A stretch of 64,000 nt of DNA from NCBI RefSeq assembly GCF_000208865.1, contig NC_018394.1:765635-829634 (forward strand), given 5' to 3'. A program made the translations under genes and the position numbers. A model generated the notes under the pieces. That model saw only the letters and a program-made list of their open reading frames with translations, did not search any database and was not told the origin of the DNA. Numbering within the stretch: the first letter of the stretch is position 1; each line of letters opens with the position of its first letter. Of this stretch, positions 1-13,276 are shown in pieces. The DNA comes from Neospora caninum Liverpool. Lineage: Eukaryota; Apicomplexa; Conoidasida; Eucoccidiorida; Sarcocystidae.

Positions 1-1945
1 GTGAAAAGGATTTCTCCGTCTTTTCCCGGAATTCGGCATCTTCCCCTGTGGATTTGCTCACAGCTCCCCAACCGAAAAGCGCAAGAACCTTAAGTGGATC
101 AACCACCACACAACCGAGAATGTCTGCGAGAGACAGTTTGTTTTCACCCGAAGCTTCGGAATGTGACAACGACTGTAGGAACTTGCGGGCCGTCTCCAGA
201 GAATCCAGAGAACCTTCCGCTGGGAAAAAAACGCATACCGACCTTGGCGCCGTTGCTAAAGAGAGGGCGACGCTGCCGTTCTCTTGTTGCACACGTACGC
301 GTTTTCTCTGTTCGGCTTCCCCCCTCGCTCGCCCAGAAAGGATGATCTCAGTCAAAACGGCGGCATCCGTGTTCGGATCTCCATTAGGGACCGAAGGATT
401 CGTTAAGCAAGGGCGGAAGAGAAGAATAAGCAGCTGCAGGAGCAACGATAGTGGAGTGTTTTTTGCGCTGTGATGTGCGCTGCTTGCTTCCGAGGAACCT
501 TCGCTTTCTTGTCTCTGTTCTTTGGTGGCCAGGATCCTGGTTGACGAACTACGCGTTTGCTCTGCGGAGTCAGACGCCAGTGAGAGTGGTCTTGTATCAA
601 GATCGAGAAATTTCGGATTTTCCCTCAGTGCACGAAGGCACTCAGCTTTAGACAGAATGAGACTGCTAAGGTACCCCAGTGCACTTCGCAGAGAGATCAG
701 CGGCAGGCCTTGTCTCGCCTTCTCTCCAAGACAGTCGCGCAAAGTCTTCAGCCTGGAAAAAGAAAACCCAGCACAACGCCATCGAAGCTTTTCCGCGACT
801 AACGGCCACGCCACCCTGCCAAACTCGACCGCACTGCCAGAATAGGCACGTGCATTTTCAAGGCAAAGTTACCGACGAAAAAAAAGCTGGAAAAAAGCCC
901 TCTTTGATGCTACCAGCGACGGTCGCGCAAGGCGGCGGGTTCGGAGAAAAAACTCTTATGCGTGGTCCTGCCCCAAGAATACGAAAGAGGCAGTTGTAGC
1001 ATGCAACATCCTAAGCTCCCATCCTGCTGCTACTTCTCTAACTAGATGTTGAACGCTAGCAAATGCACAAGATGCTTCTGAAATATATCTAAATGCTGGA
1101 GTCCCCACTTCCCCATGAGACTTCATTGAAGGCGTCGAAGAAACGGCAATCCACTACTCAGGCTCACTCGTGAATGCATCCCCCTATCACATTCATCCAG
1201 CCAGAGATACAGTAGACACAGCCACGGTGCCGAGAAGTCGAGCAACACGCATGACATACGAAAAACGCTGCCTTCTCGCAAATGTGCCTCACCTGCTTCT
1301 CTCGTCCTGTACGAGAGTCAGAGGCATGACGGCCAGGCCGGCCAGATCAACGTCGAATAGAGAAATGAAGATTCCTCTCCGGGGGCAGCATTCCGAATGG
1401 ACGAAACTGAGGGCAACGGCGTCTATCATCTCACTGTCTTCCTCTTCGTCCGCCAACTCATGCATATCATTAGAAGAATCACGCCTCCGATACTGTGCAT
1501 TTTCCCCACGAGAAGTTCTCGAGGAGCAAGGCCGAACTGCGTCCTCTCGTTCAACGCAGCCCTTTCGAAGCGTCCGTCTTCCCGTGCACGGAGGTATTTG
1601 CTCTTTCGTCTCTGAAAAAGAGGGATTCCCTCCTTCGTGCTCCGCTGTGGAACAGGTCGACGGCGGATCGCGCCGCACCCTTCTCTTCCGCCACGTCCAT
1701 TTCTCACCGCATAAAGGACACTGAATGACTCCGGTGTCCGTACACGCAAAACCTGCTCGAGCGAGCAGAAACGGAGAGAGAGACGGCGGAGGGGCAAACC
1801 ATTTTTGTGTTTCCGAGTAGAACGAAAGAAGCAGTTCCCTGTACTCCGCAGCTGGGCCCTTGCGCCCTAGCTTTTCCACATTTGCATCCTTCCCCACCTG
1901 CAAAGCGTCGTTGACTGGTGAAACGGGAGGCGAAGTTCCTGTCAT
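1..1945 (-). CDS. C3HC zinc-finger protein, ZC3HC1/NIPA/Rsm1-like (3' partial)
   Basis: Two exons are visible: 1945-1293 and 752 to the window edge, with a 540-bp intron (donor AG|GTGAGG, acceptor CAG|GC). The junction codon AG|G keeps phase and about 467 residues can be read. The N-terminal part carries the C3HC signature: a QKWF tract, then LARAGF, then CPLCGEKW (zinc ligands), and after a charged Ser-rich insertion HSECCPR. Exon 2 is open to base 1 and includes a helical region and an LALFGW tract comparable to the LGLWGF element near the second zinc module of ZC3HC1. In animals the family binds nuclear pore basket proteins and has been described as an F-box-like SCF adaptor; role here is inferred. 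The start at 1945 is the first in-frame ATG after an upstream stop. The C-terminus lies outside the window. Confidence 0.7.
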
Positions 1946-3406
1946 TTGGCCTTGTACAGGAGGCAGTACACGAGGTTTACCGGCAATTTCAAGATGACAC
2001 GTCACACGAAGCGAGCTGGAGCGGTCCCATCGCCAGGCTAGACGCGAGAACGACTTTCCCCAAAATGAGATGGCATGGAATCACCCGGTGGGAGCGAGGA
2101 GTTCTCCTTTTCTATTCAGACTTTACATTCGCCGTACCCGGAGCAAAGAAACTCAACCATATGAAAAGGCCTTGGGACTAAGACAAGAATGCAACGGACT
2201 TGCTGTGCAGCAGTTACGGTTGATATGGGTGTAGTGACTCACAGAGACCGTTCGCTCTAGAATTGAAGAAAGACGAAACCTCGGACCTCCGCAGAGATCT
2301 TTCGCCTTATGTACGTACGCGTTTCTGCAAAATGTGGCAGAGACAGCACGGCACAGGCCGCAATACGGATTCCTGGCGTTTCAGCTGTAGCGGTCAGCAG
2401 CGCCGTGCATGAAGACGCACGAGAGGGGCGACAGAAAACGGCAGATTTCAGACGGAGCCTGACCGAGAGGCATGACCGGAACTCTTCTTCAACGTCGCTC
2501 CAATGAGCACCGAGTATTTTGCCAAGTACAGAGCTTTGAGAGAGGTACCACTAGGGGCTGCTACTGCACATGTGTCTGTACACTTCCTCCGCAGCATCCT
2601 TCCTGGGACCGTTGGACTTCCCTTCTAGCAAGAAGGACTTCCTCATTGCAACACGAAAATGCTCATCTTTCCCTAGTGGACGGTCATTCTTATCCGAAAG
2701 CGTTCAAAGCCCCCCGACATGTGAGACTTGCAAAGTGGGTGCACAAACGCTGGCATGTAGTTGGGGTCACGCCTCAGTCCCTCGCTGGAAGGCGCCGGTT
2801 TGGAATTTCCGTGCATGCGCCTGAGCGACAGAACAGAGGCGGCATTCGTCAGTGCAGAAGCGGGTCAAATGCGTCGACAAGAGGCCTGAAAACCGTTTTT
2901 GTTGTTCTTTTGGGAGGCACCGTGACACGTTGTCTGACGAGTTCTTCGAAGGATTCTCTGTCGGTTTAGTCCGAGGAGAAACCCCTACTCGACACAGCCT
3001 CAATCGCTCCGGGTGGTTTGGTGTGTCTCCTCTCTCGGAACATAATTTCGTGTTTGGTCGAACGCGTTTCTGTTCTGCACGTTATTTCTTTTTATTGATG
3101 CCTGTCTCCCCTTTGTAGTTCCTCCGCCGGCGACAGGCCAGAGACATCTGCCTGCTTGTTCCGGACTTCTCTGTCGTCGAGGCGCGTCCATTTCAGAGAG
3201 CCCCGCCACCCTATATCTGTACTGCAGTCACCATCTTTTTCATTTTTGTCGTCGGCTACTTGCTTTCACGTCATCGACTCTAGTCCCAGCTCTCTTTTTT
3301 CCCGTCCTTTTTCGACCGTCTGCGTTTTCCTTCAAGTTGACTTCCCGGTGCCCACCGTCGCTCGATTTCTCCGTGTTCCTGTCCCGTAGTCTCTGTTCAT
3401 AAAAAA
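1946..3406. other. Divergent intergenic region
   Basis: This lies between the minus-strand C3HC gene and the plus-strand 139-aa gene, so it should hold both promoters and 5' leaders. The last 200 bases before 3407 are strongly pyrimidine-rich, as expected for a leader. I see no open frame with convincing splice signals and no RNA gene. Confidence 0.5.
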
Positions 3407-3826
3407 ATGTCGCCTCCCGCGGCTGCAAGCGGCGCTGCCGCTGTTCTCTCAAAAGACATTGCGCGTTCTTTCCGGTGGATGCAGGCCTTTGCGGCGGTGA
3501 AGGGGAAACCGACAGCCGGCTCCTGCGCTGCGGGAACTGCCGTCGTGAACCCTGAAGAACCAGGAAAGGTGACACTGAAGGGGCGATACACGAACTTTTC
3601 TCTGCAGCACATCTGGGAGAAATACGACTACCTTCAGACGCACTTGCTTCTGAGAGAGTGCCTGCTGTCGCAGGTGGCCAAAAACCCCCGACTCATGGAC
3701 CCGGAAATCAATGCTGGCCTCACACCGACGGTCTTCATGCGTGTGCCCTCGGCAGGGACTCCGCAGGGAGCAGCGTCTGCGGAGCCCCAACCCAAGGCGA
3801 CACAAAACGCTGGGAAGACGAACTAG
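3407..3826 (+). CDS. Small conserved-looking protein, function unknown (139 aa)
   Basis: Single-exon frame beginning after an A-run (AAAAAAATGTCG, a favourable apicomplexan start context) and ending AGACGAACTAG. The N-terminus is Ala-rich (PPAAASGAAA) and could be a short targeting region. The centre is non-repetitive and looks like folded protein, with YTNFSLQHIWEKYDYLQTH followed by LLLRECLLSQVAKNPRLMDP. The C-terminal 25 residues are Ala/Pro/Thr/Gln-rich and probably disordered. There is no signal peptide or membrane helix. Size and composition would suit a small mitochondrial or complex-associated subunit, but I do not recognise the family and assign no function. Confidence 0.6.
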   Translation: MSPPAAASGAAAVLSKDIARSFRWMQAFAAVKGKPTAGSCAAGTAVVNPEEPGKVTLKGRYTNFSLQHIWEKYDYLQTHLLLRECLLSQVAKNPRLMDPEINAGLTPTVFMRVPSAGTPQGAASAEPQPKATQNAGKTN

Positions 3827-6800
3827 AACTGGACTTGAGCGTGCAGTTCGTGTTCGAAAAACGGACGTCCGAGGCGGGTCCCCCGTGCATATTTGTACAC
3901 GTGCGTATACAGATGCCAAAACAGAGGTGCGTGTGTACACAAGCGCATGCCTGTCTCGACCGGTGTAGTGAGGGCGCAGTCTGCGTCCAGAATTCCTTCT
4001 GCCTCTTCTTGTATGCATGCGTATGTCGATCTATATGCATATCCCGCGCTTGTACATGGATGCTCTCCGAACACAACCGAGGAAGCCACAGGACAGTGTG
4101 CTGCGTAGGATGTTCTCAACTGCCTGGGGAGTGCGTCCTGAGAATGCATTTTGTGTGTTTCGCCAGTTAACTGCTCTACCGGTCCTAACGCTGTAAAGCT
4201 GTAGCGATTGCAGATTCCACAGACAAATCAATCCCCCAGCGGGCGAGTTTCGGAGCTACTGGAGAATAGGAACTGCCCAGGGATTTTTTCAGTCGCTCAG
4301 ACTGCACGGATCGGCGTGCTGACAACCGTCGTGTGATACTATCGACCAGGACAGACAGCCTCACCTACAACTTACATATATGTATATTGTTTATTATACT
4401 GTGCATATAGGCGAATAGTAGAGACACATGGGGTGCCCAGATCTGTTCTCACGAAGAATCTGTCAGGCTGTAATGTTGCACTCCGAATGACCAAAAGAAA
4501 GAATTCAGATGGTAACCGGGTTAGCATCGCCGAAGTTTTGGGTATTGCTTCCTTTCAAGGTTGGATTAGTACACGTTTCCCGGGAATTCTAGATTATTTC
4601 CACGTCGCTTCTCGCGAAGGGGGGAAACACCCCATTTCTCGCTCGTCGTGGATAAGCAGCACAACCCCTTGCAAAACCGACGTTCTCAAATGGAGAATGT
4701 TAAATCGCCTCTTGTATTGCCTCAGATAGATGAATCGAAGGTCACATCTTCCCATCTCGAGGAAATATAACCTTGACAGACAAGTGAAAATTGGCTGGTG
4801 GTTCTCCAGCAGAAAGCATACGTCACGAATATCTCGAGGCTCTGTACCCACGTTTTGAGACAAGCAAGTAGATAGGGGTGTGCGATACCACATTTTTTCG
4901 ATCGACTCCATTGCCGTTTTTTCGCGAAAAAGCCACCCAAAAAGGAGCGAGGGTGTGCACAAATGCCTCACGTCTTTCACATCTGACTCCGGTGTTGGAT
5001 TCACACTCTCACATTAAAGCGCTCGCATGTCCAGAGCCCGAGAGGTAGTAAGGAACAGGGGAGCGGCATTCTACTTTTCGTCATGTTTTTAACCGAATAA
5101 TAAAGCGAGTCAGCTGAACAGCCTGCTAGTATATTTATTTCTATCAATACCTTGCGGTAAGCGTAGTTGGGTGGATGCAACGGTTGAAAAGTGTAAATGA
5201 ACTGGCACCCTCAGCGAAAATTTCGGCAAAGGAATGCATTGTTACGGTCAGCAGCAACCACGTGTACATCCAAGGTCAGAGACGTAATCCTCGACAAAGA
5301 GGAGAAGACGTTGGTGTGTTGTGCGCCAACGAAAGTTGGCCGTGCATTGTTGCTCAGTGTTCCCCGGGTGAAGGCACACGAGCCACAACACTTAACACCT
5401 CACAGATTCTTAGATTCTTTGAGGAACAAGGCCTCCCAATATTCATCTGCCGTCGGAGGCCGTCCTATGCAGAAGAAAACAATGTAGAAATCACGAGTGC
5501 GGGAACAAGAGACTGCAGCTCCAGATCAAACGGCCCTCGCATCCCGTGGGTAGACGCGCTCGTTAGCCAGGCGCAGTGGTAGAGGACGATCTTCATAACT
5601 CTAACGAATTTTTAGCTGAAGATTGAGGTAAAGAATGTAATAAAGTGCTACAGTTTTCAATTCCTTATTGAGACGTCTAGCTTCGTTGCAGGCGTGTTAA
5701 CAATGCGGCGCCTGGTGTCCTCCCTCGTACGTACTGTCTCACTGATGGACGAGCGTCCTGTGAATACGAAGAGAAGGCTACACCTTGCAAAATTCCTGAC
5801 TACCACACAGAGAGCATGCAACAGGATGAGGAGGCAAAGAGCTACCGCGTCACCAGTTTGACGTCTGATTCTCTCGAGTCACACTTTTTGTGAGGCCTTT
5901 TTTTCGGCTCGACTTCACTCGAGCGAGGCATTCTTCTAATGCGTCCGTCGAGGAGACATTGCCCAGCAGTCTTCCCCCCCCACGATAATCGGGAAGTGCA
6001 CGAAACAGGCTACATTTGACTTCTCATGGGTGTATCGTTTATCTACCCGCTGCCGGTATGGTCACAAGTGAAGTCTGCTGTCCGAGACTGACGAACGCAT
6101 GAGCATCTCATAGATGCGGTCACGTCCTACAGATTCGTCACCACACATAGCAATAGCAATACAGTGACTGATTCTCGAAGCGTGGTGCGCTGCCGTGCAT
6201 TTCCAGGCTTACGCGCACGTTTCTGAAGGCATCAACTGTGCCATGCTGCAACTGGTCTTTCTTGGTCCCAGCCGACGAACGTTTCTCGACTACCAACTGT
6301 CTGTTGAATTCCCACGGAGTTGTAGGACATTAAGGGTGTTCCATGCTTCAGTTGCTTTCCAGTACAGAAACATGGGTGTCGTCCAGCACAAGCTTTCCAG
6401 GGAAGAGGTACCGCTCCGCTCTTGCATCAGCAACACACACCGACATTCGATAGCACACTTTTGAAATGAAGTGTCGTGTCTTGCAAAACATGCAGTACGA
6501 GTCCATGGACACAGTGCCGGGTGATTCTGCGGGCGGTTCGTCCCTATGATTCCGCTTCCACCCATCTTGATACTGAGATGCTGGGTTTCGGTGACTCGGC
6601 GCGCTTCCGGATTCCTGTCTCCGGTTGGGGTGCCTTGTTCGAATATAGGACGGCTTGCGCATTTCCCAAGAAGTGCATGCTTCTGGAAAAGACGGCCGAA
6701 GAGACTGACGGCCAAGAGGGGGGAGGGGAGGGACACTGCCGTAGAAACTTGGGGAGTCGTTTTGCATAGACTACATGCGAAAATGAGTTACGCGCTACGG

Positions 6801-8384
6801 ACGAGGAGGAACAGCGCGAAAGTGTTCAATTTACAGAGCTGGAACCTGGCGACGAGGAACCGTCCTTGTTGTCGTGTGAAGTGGACGAGATAGGTGAAGG
6901 AATGGTTTTTTCGGCGCCGATTGCTTTTCTTTTTCCTGGTCGTGAATTTCCTTTTCGCTTTTTCCTGATGGGCGCGAAACGCCGCTTTTGCTGCTGACGC
7001 TCCCCCTCCAACTTGATTTCATTCCGTCTCTTACTATCTTTGCGCCGGTGCCCTCTCTCAGCTTTCCAAAAAACCACCCGTTTTCTCGACTCCTGTCTCT
7101 CCGAGGCTTTCTTTCCTTTCCTTACGGCAACCTCTCTCGACACTGTTCCTCTCTGCTAGGAACTCTCCATCCTGTGTGTACGCCCTGCCTTTTCCAGTCG
7201 TGTGATCTTTCCCTGCTGCGAGTCCCTCCTTGGTTTCAACTCGTTACGGTAATCTTAGTTGCCGCCACTGGAGCTGGCGTTCACCCGATACTACGCCACT
7301 CGTTTTGTTCCGGACGCCCCCCAGCCTTTTCTCATGCCGTTCGCTGTACAACGCTTCTCTGCATTGCCGTTTGTTTTCCAGGGCGTGGGGTGTCTTTCAA
7401 GGGCCCTGTCCTGCAGTTGACTTTCTTGTGCCCCTGCGTTGGCGTGACACACTGCCTCCCTCCTGCCACTTTTCTAGACGCGTCACGCCGATTTCTGTCT
7501 TTCCGTTGCGGCTAACGGATGCAGTTTTCGGTTCCGCAAAGCGATCGCGGAATCGGTCCACCTATGACACGGTGTATGTACACTTGAGCAAGCGGACGGC
7601 AGAAATAGTATCCCGGCAGTTTGTCGGAGGGCTACTTCTAGCTTCTTCCTGTTCAATCTTTGGTCGAAGTCACTGGGCGTACCCGCGACCTGGCCGACTC
7701 ATGTCCCTCTTACCTCTCCGTACAACCGAATTTGGCTCTTTTCACTTGGCTGTTTTCCTTCGTGAACGTTCCGTGACACGCTTCAGCGGCGCGTGGAGCC
7801 CACCCCCGTTCTCAGCTGTTGTTTTGTGTCCTTGGCGTCAAGTTCTCAGTTCGAGTCCAGGTCTTTCCTCCTTTTGGACAACTGACACTTTCCCTCCGTT
7901 TCCCCAACTCCCTTGTTCGCTTGTCACCACACAGCATTGTTTTCGCGACATTGTTCCCCCGACTTCCCTGCACTGTTCCAGTTGCGCTCCGGTGTTCGCT
8001 GCCTTCCGAAACCGCGCGCCTCGTGCAAGCCAAGGAGGGCACGCCGCTTCGCTGTGCTCCGCCTCCGGCGACTGCATCCACTTTTTCACGCCCGAGCTCC
8101 GGCTGGACAAACGAACTCTAGCGCTTGAACGCGTGAGCGACCAAATAGGGAAACGCCAAGATCCCAGGAAGGTTTCGCGTTCCCCGCGCTTCGTTTCTTC
8201 CGTGCTCCCCTTCCCTCGACCTTGGCGCCAGCCGTTCAGGTCTTGTTTCGGGAAACTCTCCCCTGGTGGCAGCATCTCCGAACCGTCTTCGCTCCTGACC
8301 GACCCGCGCCTCGCACGCGACCGTGCGTCCTGCCCTACGTCTCCTGCCTCGAAGCCGTCTCCGCGCGCCTCCTCGCTGCTCACC
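3827..8384. other. Long intergenic region / leader of the CK2 gene
   Basis: About 4.5 kb without a gene I can support. The left part (3827 to about 6800) holds only short scattered open frames in AT-richer DNA, with no coherent splice pairs. From about 6900 to 8384 the plus strand is pyrimidine-rich and reads like promoter plus a long 5' leader of the CK2 gene. One frame is open from 7230 into the CK2 start, discussed as a finding. Confidence 0.45.
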
Positions 8385-11300
8385 ATGGCGCCGCCGCGCC
8401 CTACCGCGGATGCAGGCGCGACGCCTGCGACGACAGTCGCGCCCGCGGCAGTCCGGGGCCTCTCTGCGTCGGGCGCGCCTTCGTACGCTTCGGCGTCCGG
8501 CGCCACGCAGCCCCACGACTCGACCCAGAACGTCGCCCGCTTGTACGCGGATGTGAATCTGCACAAACCGCGGGAGTATTGGGACTACGAGAACTTTGTG
8601 ATTCGCTGGGGCGTCCCCGACGGCTACGAGGTCGTCCGGAAGCTCGGACGCGGCAAGTACAGCGAAGTCTTTGAGGGTCTGCGCGTCGGACCGCCTTCTG
8701 CGACGGCCTTGGCGATCGCGGGCGTCTCCCCCCCTGGCGCTGCGAACGCCCCGGCAGGGAGCCTCGCGTCGCCGAACAGCGTGGGCAGCAGCAACAGCAT
8801 GGTGTCGACCTGCTCGTCTTCGACCGCGCAGATGCCGCTTAGAACCGACAGCTCCGGCGTGGGGTCGGCCGCTGCGCAAGGCCTGCAGCCGGCGGCGAGT
8901 GCGTCGGGGAGCGCCGACGCCAGAGCCGGCGGATTTGAGGGCGAAAAGTGCGTCGTTAAAATCCTCAAACCCGTCAAGAAGAAGAAAATCCGCCGAGAGG
9001 TGAAGATCCTGCAAAACCTCTGTGGCGGACCCAACATCATTCGCCTCCTCGACGTCGTGAAAGACCCCGCCAGCCGAACGCCGGCTCTGGTAAGGCGCAG
9101 ATCCAGAGCACTGAGAGGAAGTCTCTGCATCCAACGAATAGACCACGTTTCCGTATAGGCGTTCCTAACCAAGTGTGCAGCACTCAGTGATTCCTTTTCC
9201 TCGGTTCCCTAGACTTTTGAGCGAGTCGGCACTTCAGTCGTCTGCGTCACTGTTGAAGCGTCGTGTCGACGGATGCGAGACCCGCGAGTTTCTCCCACGC
9301 AAATGGGTTGTCCCTGAGATCTGTTTCGAATCCCGTTCGCTTCTAAACTCGAGGGGACGACCTGTAGCGTGTTCTCTGGGTTCTCGATGCGAGGCAGCCG
9401 AAGGGACAGGAACCGTGCGTCTACCCGGTGTCCTCGCATGCACGGTTGCCCATGATCTTGGCGCACACGTGTTGCGCCTGTCCGAAAACCTGTTCCCCGG
9501 TGACGGTTTCTCGTGTTTCTCTCGCCCTCTGTTCTGTTTCCTTCGCATCTGGTGTCTCCCGTTTCTCGACAAAAACTGCTTCCCGACTCCCACTTCACTT
9601 TCGTCCGCTACTGCCCCGCCCGTCTCTCTGGCGCCGCAGCCTCTCGGTTCCGGTGTCTCTCGTTTTTTTAATCAATCTTCGCTGCCTTCGGTTCGGTAGA
9701 CGTTGCTCCGGAGAGAAGGACTGAATGTATTTTCTCTTTCCTGTGTCTCCCTCTGTGCATTCAGGTCTTCGAGCACATCAACAATCAAGACTTCAAGACT
9801 CTGTATCCGACTCTCACCGACTACGACATTCGATATTACATCTTCCAGATCCTCAAGGTATAGCTTTTTGCGCCGCTGTGTTCCTCTCCGCGATTTCGGG
9901 GACGTCCTAGCACTTCCTCGTCGCTGTCCTCTGGATCCTCGCCTTTCTGCTGCGCTTCCCCCTCGCTCTTCTGTAGGGTTCCTCTCCTTTCTCCTTTTCT
10001 CCTCTTTCCCACTTTTTCTCGTCCCTCTGGAACCACACACCGTATACATGTCTCGGTGCCGGGACAGTCGGCATCCACACGTGAATCGACAGGCACACAA
10101 CATATACGCATCCAGACTCAGTTTATACATGCATGCTCTCCTACTTGTACATGCAATAGAAGATGCGTTGAACGCCTGCATACATATCATATATATATAT
10201 ATATACACATATGTATTGATGCGCTTCCACAAGGACGCAGAAAAGTGTATAATTCATATATATATATATATGTATATATGTTTGGGGCGTTGCGTTTCTG
10301 AATGGGGGGTGCGCGGCGTTGTTTTTCAGGCACTGGACTACTGCCACAGCCAAGGAATCATGCATCGAGATGTGAAGCCGCACAACGTCATGATCGACCA
10401 CTCCAAGCGCGAACTCCGCCTCATCGATTGGGGGCTCGCCGAGTTCTATCACCCAGGCCGTGAATACAACGTTCGTGTAAGGCAGCCTCGGATTTTCTGC
10501 AGATACCTGCACGCAAATACAGACCTGCGCGTTTGTGCCTATTTTAACGCATTTGCGCCCGCGTCTCGACGAGTTTGCTGTTTCTTTCTTTACGCCCGGG
10601 GCGTGTCGGAGAGAGCAAAGGAGGGACGCGCCGCTGTATGCACAGGCAGTTGGCCGGCCTCCTCTTTGTTCACGTTTGTGGTGCGTTGTTCGGTTCCGTC
10701 GCGATTTCTCAAGTCACATCGCGTTCTCATTTCAAGTGGGCACTGTGTTCAAATATATGTAGATATATATGCACATGTGCACACTTGCACATCTCTATTC
10801 GTATCGTACACGAGAACTCTATATATGCATCGACATGAGTATTTGCCACGTTTCTCTAGGTATAAATTTATAAATGTTCAGAGGTTCTAGGGAGTGATCC
10901 GCTCTTTGTAAAAGTTGTGTTTTTTTCCTCAGGTGGCTTCGCGCTATTATAAAGGGCCGGAGCTCTTGGCCGATCTCCAGGTCTACGACTACTCGCTTGA
11001 CATGTGGAGTTTGGGTTGCATGCTCGCGGGCATGGTGAGAAGAGAGAACTCGCGCTTTTTCGTATAAAAACTACTCTCATGTGCCGAGTCTGTTATGTAT
11101 ATGCAGATATGTCTCCCCGCTTCCGTGCGTCTCTCTCCGTTCTCAGTTTTCGTTTCCCGCCTTCAGGCTGCGCGCGTCTCTCTTCTGTCCCTGCCTCGGT
11201 GGGTGTATATTTGTCGCACGCTCTTCGGACTTTTCGAGCGTGTGGTTCTTTTCCCCGCGCAGATCTTCCGCAAAGAGCCGTTCTTCTATGGCCACGACAA

Positions 11301-12423
11301 CTGCGATCAACTCGTGAAAATCGCCAAGGTGCTCGGTAAGGCGCGCGGTTTCCTGTGCCCAAAACGACAGGATAAAACGGGCGGCAACCCACCACTTGGC
11401 ACAAGATCGGCGGCGTTCTGTCTTCCAAGGCCCCAACACTTTTTAGGGGGTTCGATACCTGTCTCCAGAATTTACGCAAACACATATGCTTTTGTGCACG
11501 TAGTCACGGGGATGCCTACATACATGAAAAAACAAACATATAAATACATATATATATATATATATATGTATTTATGTACATGTGCACACGTGTATTTTTA
11601 TGTACGTATGCACATATAAATATGGCTTTGCGTGTGAGTATTTGCGCCGCTTATGCGCATGTGCGGCGTCGCGCTCTGCCCTCGCCCTGTTCAGGCACGG
11701 ACAGTCTGTTTGATTACTTGGAGAAGTACAATCTGGAGTTGGAGTCTCACTTCACTTCCTTGCTCGGCAAGCACACGAGGAAGCCGTGGAGTCGCTTCGT
11801 GAACTCGGAAAACCAACATTTGGCGTGTGCAGACGCCATCGATCTGATCGACAAAATGCTCATCTATGACCACTGCGAAAGAATTCTGCCGCGAGAGGCC
11901 ATGAACCACCCCTATTTCCGCCCTGTCTTGGTAAATCTAAACGCACATACGTCATATATATATATGTATATTTATATAGATACCTATATATACATGAATA
12001 TACACATACATGTGCATACATATACACGTGTATGCATATGTACACAGACACATACGTTTACATGCGGAGGAAGGTTGCAGAGATTCAAGTGTCGACCTCG
12101 AGACGTGTGTTTTTTGTTGCTGGCGGTCTCCCTTGGATCAGTCTGCATTTTCTCGCTCTCTCCATGACTGCTATGGGGGATTTCTCTTGCCTCTGCGCTA
12201 CGGAAGCTAGAAAAGGCACACTGGCACCAGACCTGTATATCCATGGATGTATTCATTCATATACATTTATATATATATATATATACTTATATATACGCTT
12301 TTATATATATGTATGATTCTGGATGTTATGTATTAGTGCATTGGGCCGCCTGTGGTTTCTTGCATTCAGGAAGAGGAGCAGCAAAAGGCTGCGAGTGTTT
12401 CGGCGGCGAACGTTAAATCCTGA
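8385..12423 (+). CDS. Casein kinase 2 catalytic subunit alpha (CK2-alpha)
   Basis: Serine/threonine kinase of the CMGC group; CK2 is constitutively active and prefers acidic substrates. Seven exons join in phase: 8385-9089, 9765-9857, 10330-10476, 10933-11034, 11263-11335, 11695-11930, 12370-12423, giving 469 aa. Diagnostic residues: glycine loop GRGKYS (about residue 87), catalytic Lys192 in CVVKIL, basic cluster [11 protein letters not shown], catalytic loop HRDVKPHN (His278) and the CK2-specific DWG (299-301) in place of DFG, then GPELL and SENQHL. Start chosen at CACCATGG, where the N-terminal extension leads into [18 protein letters not shown], as in other CK2-alphas. Unusual points are a roughly 70-residue Ala/Thr/Ser-rich N-terminus and an insertion (about residues 99-186) between the glycine loop and the catalytic lysine. 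The C-terminus is short. Confidence 0.96.
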
Positions 12424-13236
12424 GGCCTTGAAGAGAGTGATTGCCAGAGAAAAAAGACTGCAGTAATAGGACTGTTTAGCGTGCATCTGACATTTCCACG
12501 CGCGCGATAATACACATACAAAAATGTAAAAATATCTATTTAGGTGTATTATGGGGCGCGGTCTGTCTCTCTCAGCGCGCATGCAGTGATTCTCACCTCC
12601 GGTAAATCGTGTTTCTTTCCCATCCGCGTGCAAGGACGGCATCGATGTGTCCTCGTGGCTGCATGCAAGTGCATGCAGAGATGACGCCTGCCTCTTTTTG
12701 TGAACACAAAGGCTTGGCATGTGCAAAGTTGTATCGTCTAGAGTCGGGTTTTCGTGCGCCGAACCTAGAGGGGTCGCCGACGGCCTCGCGGCCACGCGAC
12801 CCGTTTCCGTGTTCTTTCGCAACACTCGACTCTCTGCGGCCTCGGGCGCAACTGGAGAGCCTCGTCAAGCGTGAAAAAACCAAACCTCTGAATTCAGTCC
12901 CAACAGCCACACCATTCCTGCGCCCGCGTATCCTTCCGTGCGTCGCTCTCTGCTTCTTACAGGCGTTTTTGCGGGGGACAGATCCGCAGCCAGAAGAGCC
13001 GAAAAAACGTTTTCCCTGACAAGCCTAGAAGACTTTCCCGAGTTCCCAGCGGACATATCAACGTATTTTCCCCCACACAAGACGTGTACCCTTTCCGGTG
13101 AACACCAGATCTCACAGAGTGACACACAGGCCGACGGGGCGCTCAGCGTTGTGTCGATCCACCACACACAAGCACATTAAAACATACATATATATATGCT
13201 GACTGCACGGATCCAATCGATATCTCTATTTTACCT

Positions 13237-13276
13237 AATATATATATATATATATATATACATACATACATACATA
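13237..13276. repeat. (TA)n microsatellite followed by (CATA)n
   Basis: A TA run of about 24 bases is followed directly by CATA units, in the convergent 3' region. Confidence 0.9.

Noticed and set aside
5175..5582. 135-codon plus-strand frame in the 3.8-8.4 kb spacer
   Set aside because: Composition not protein-like and no supporting signals.
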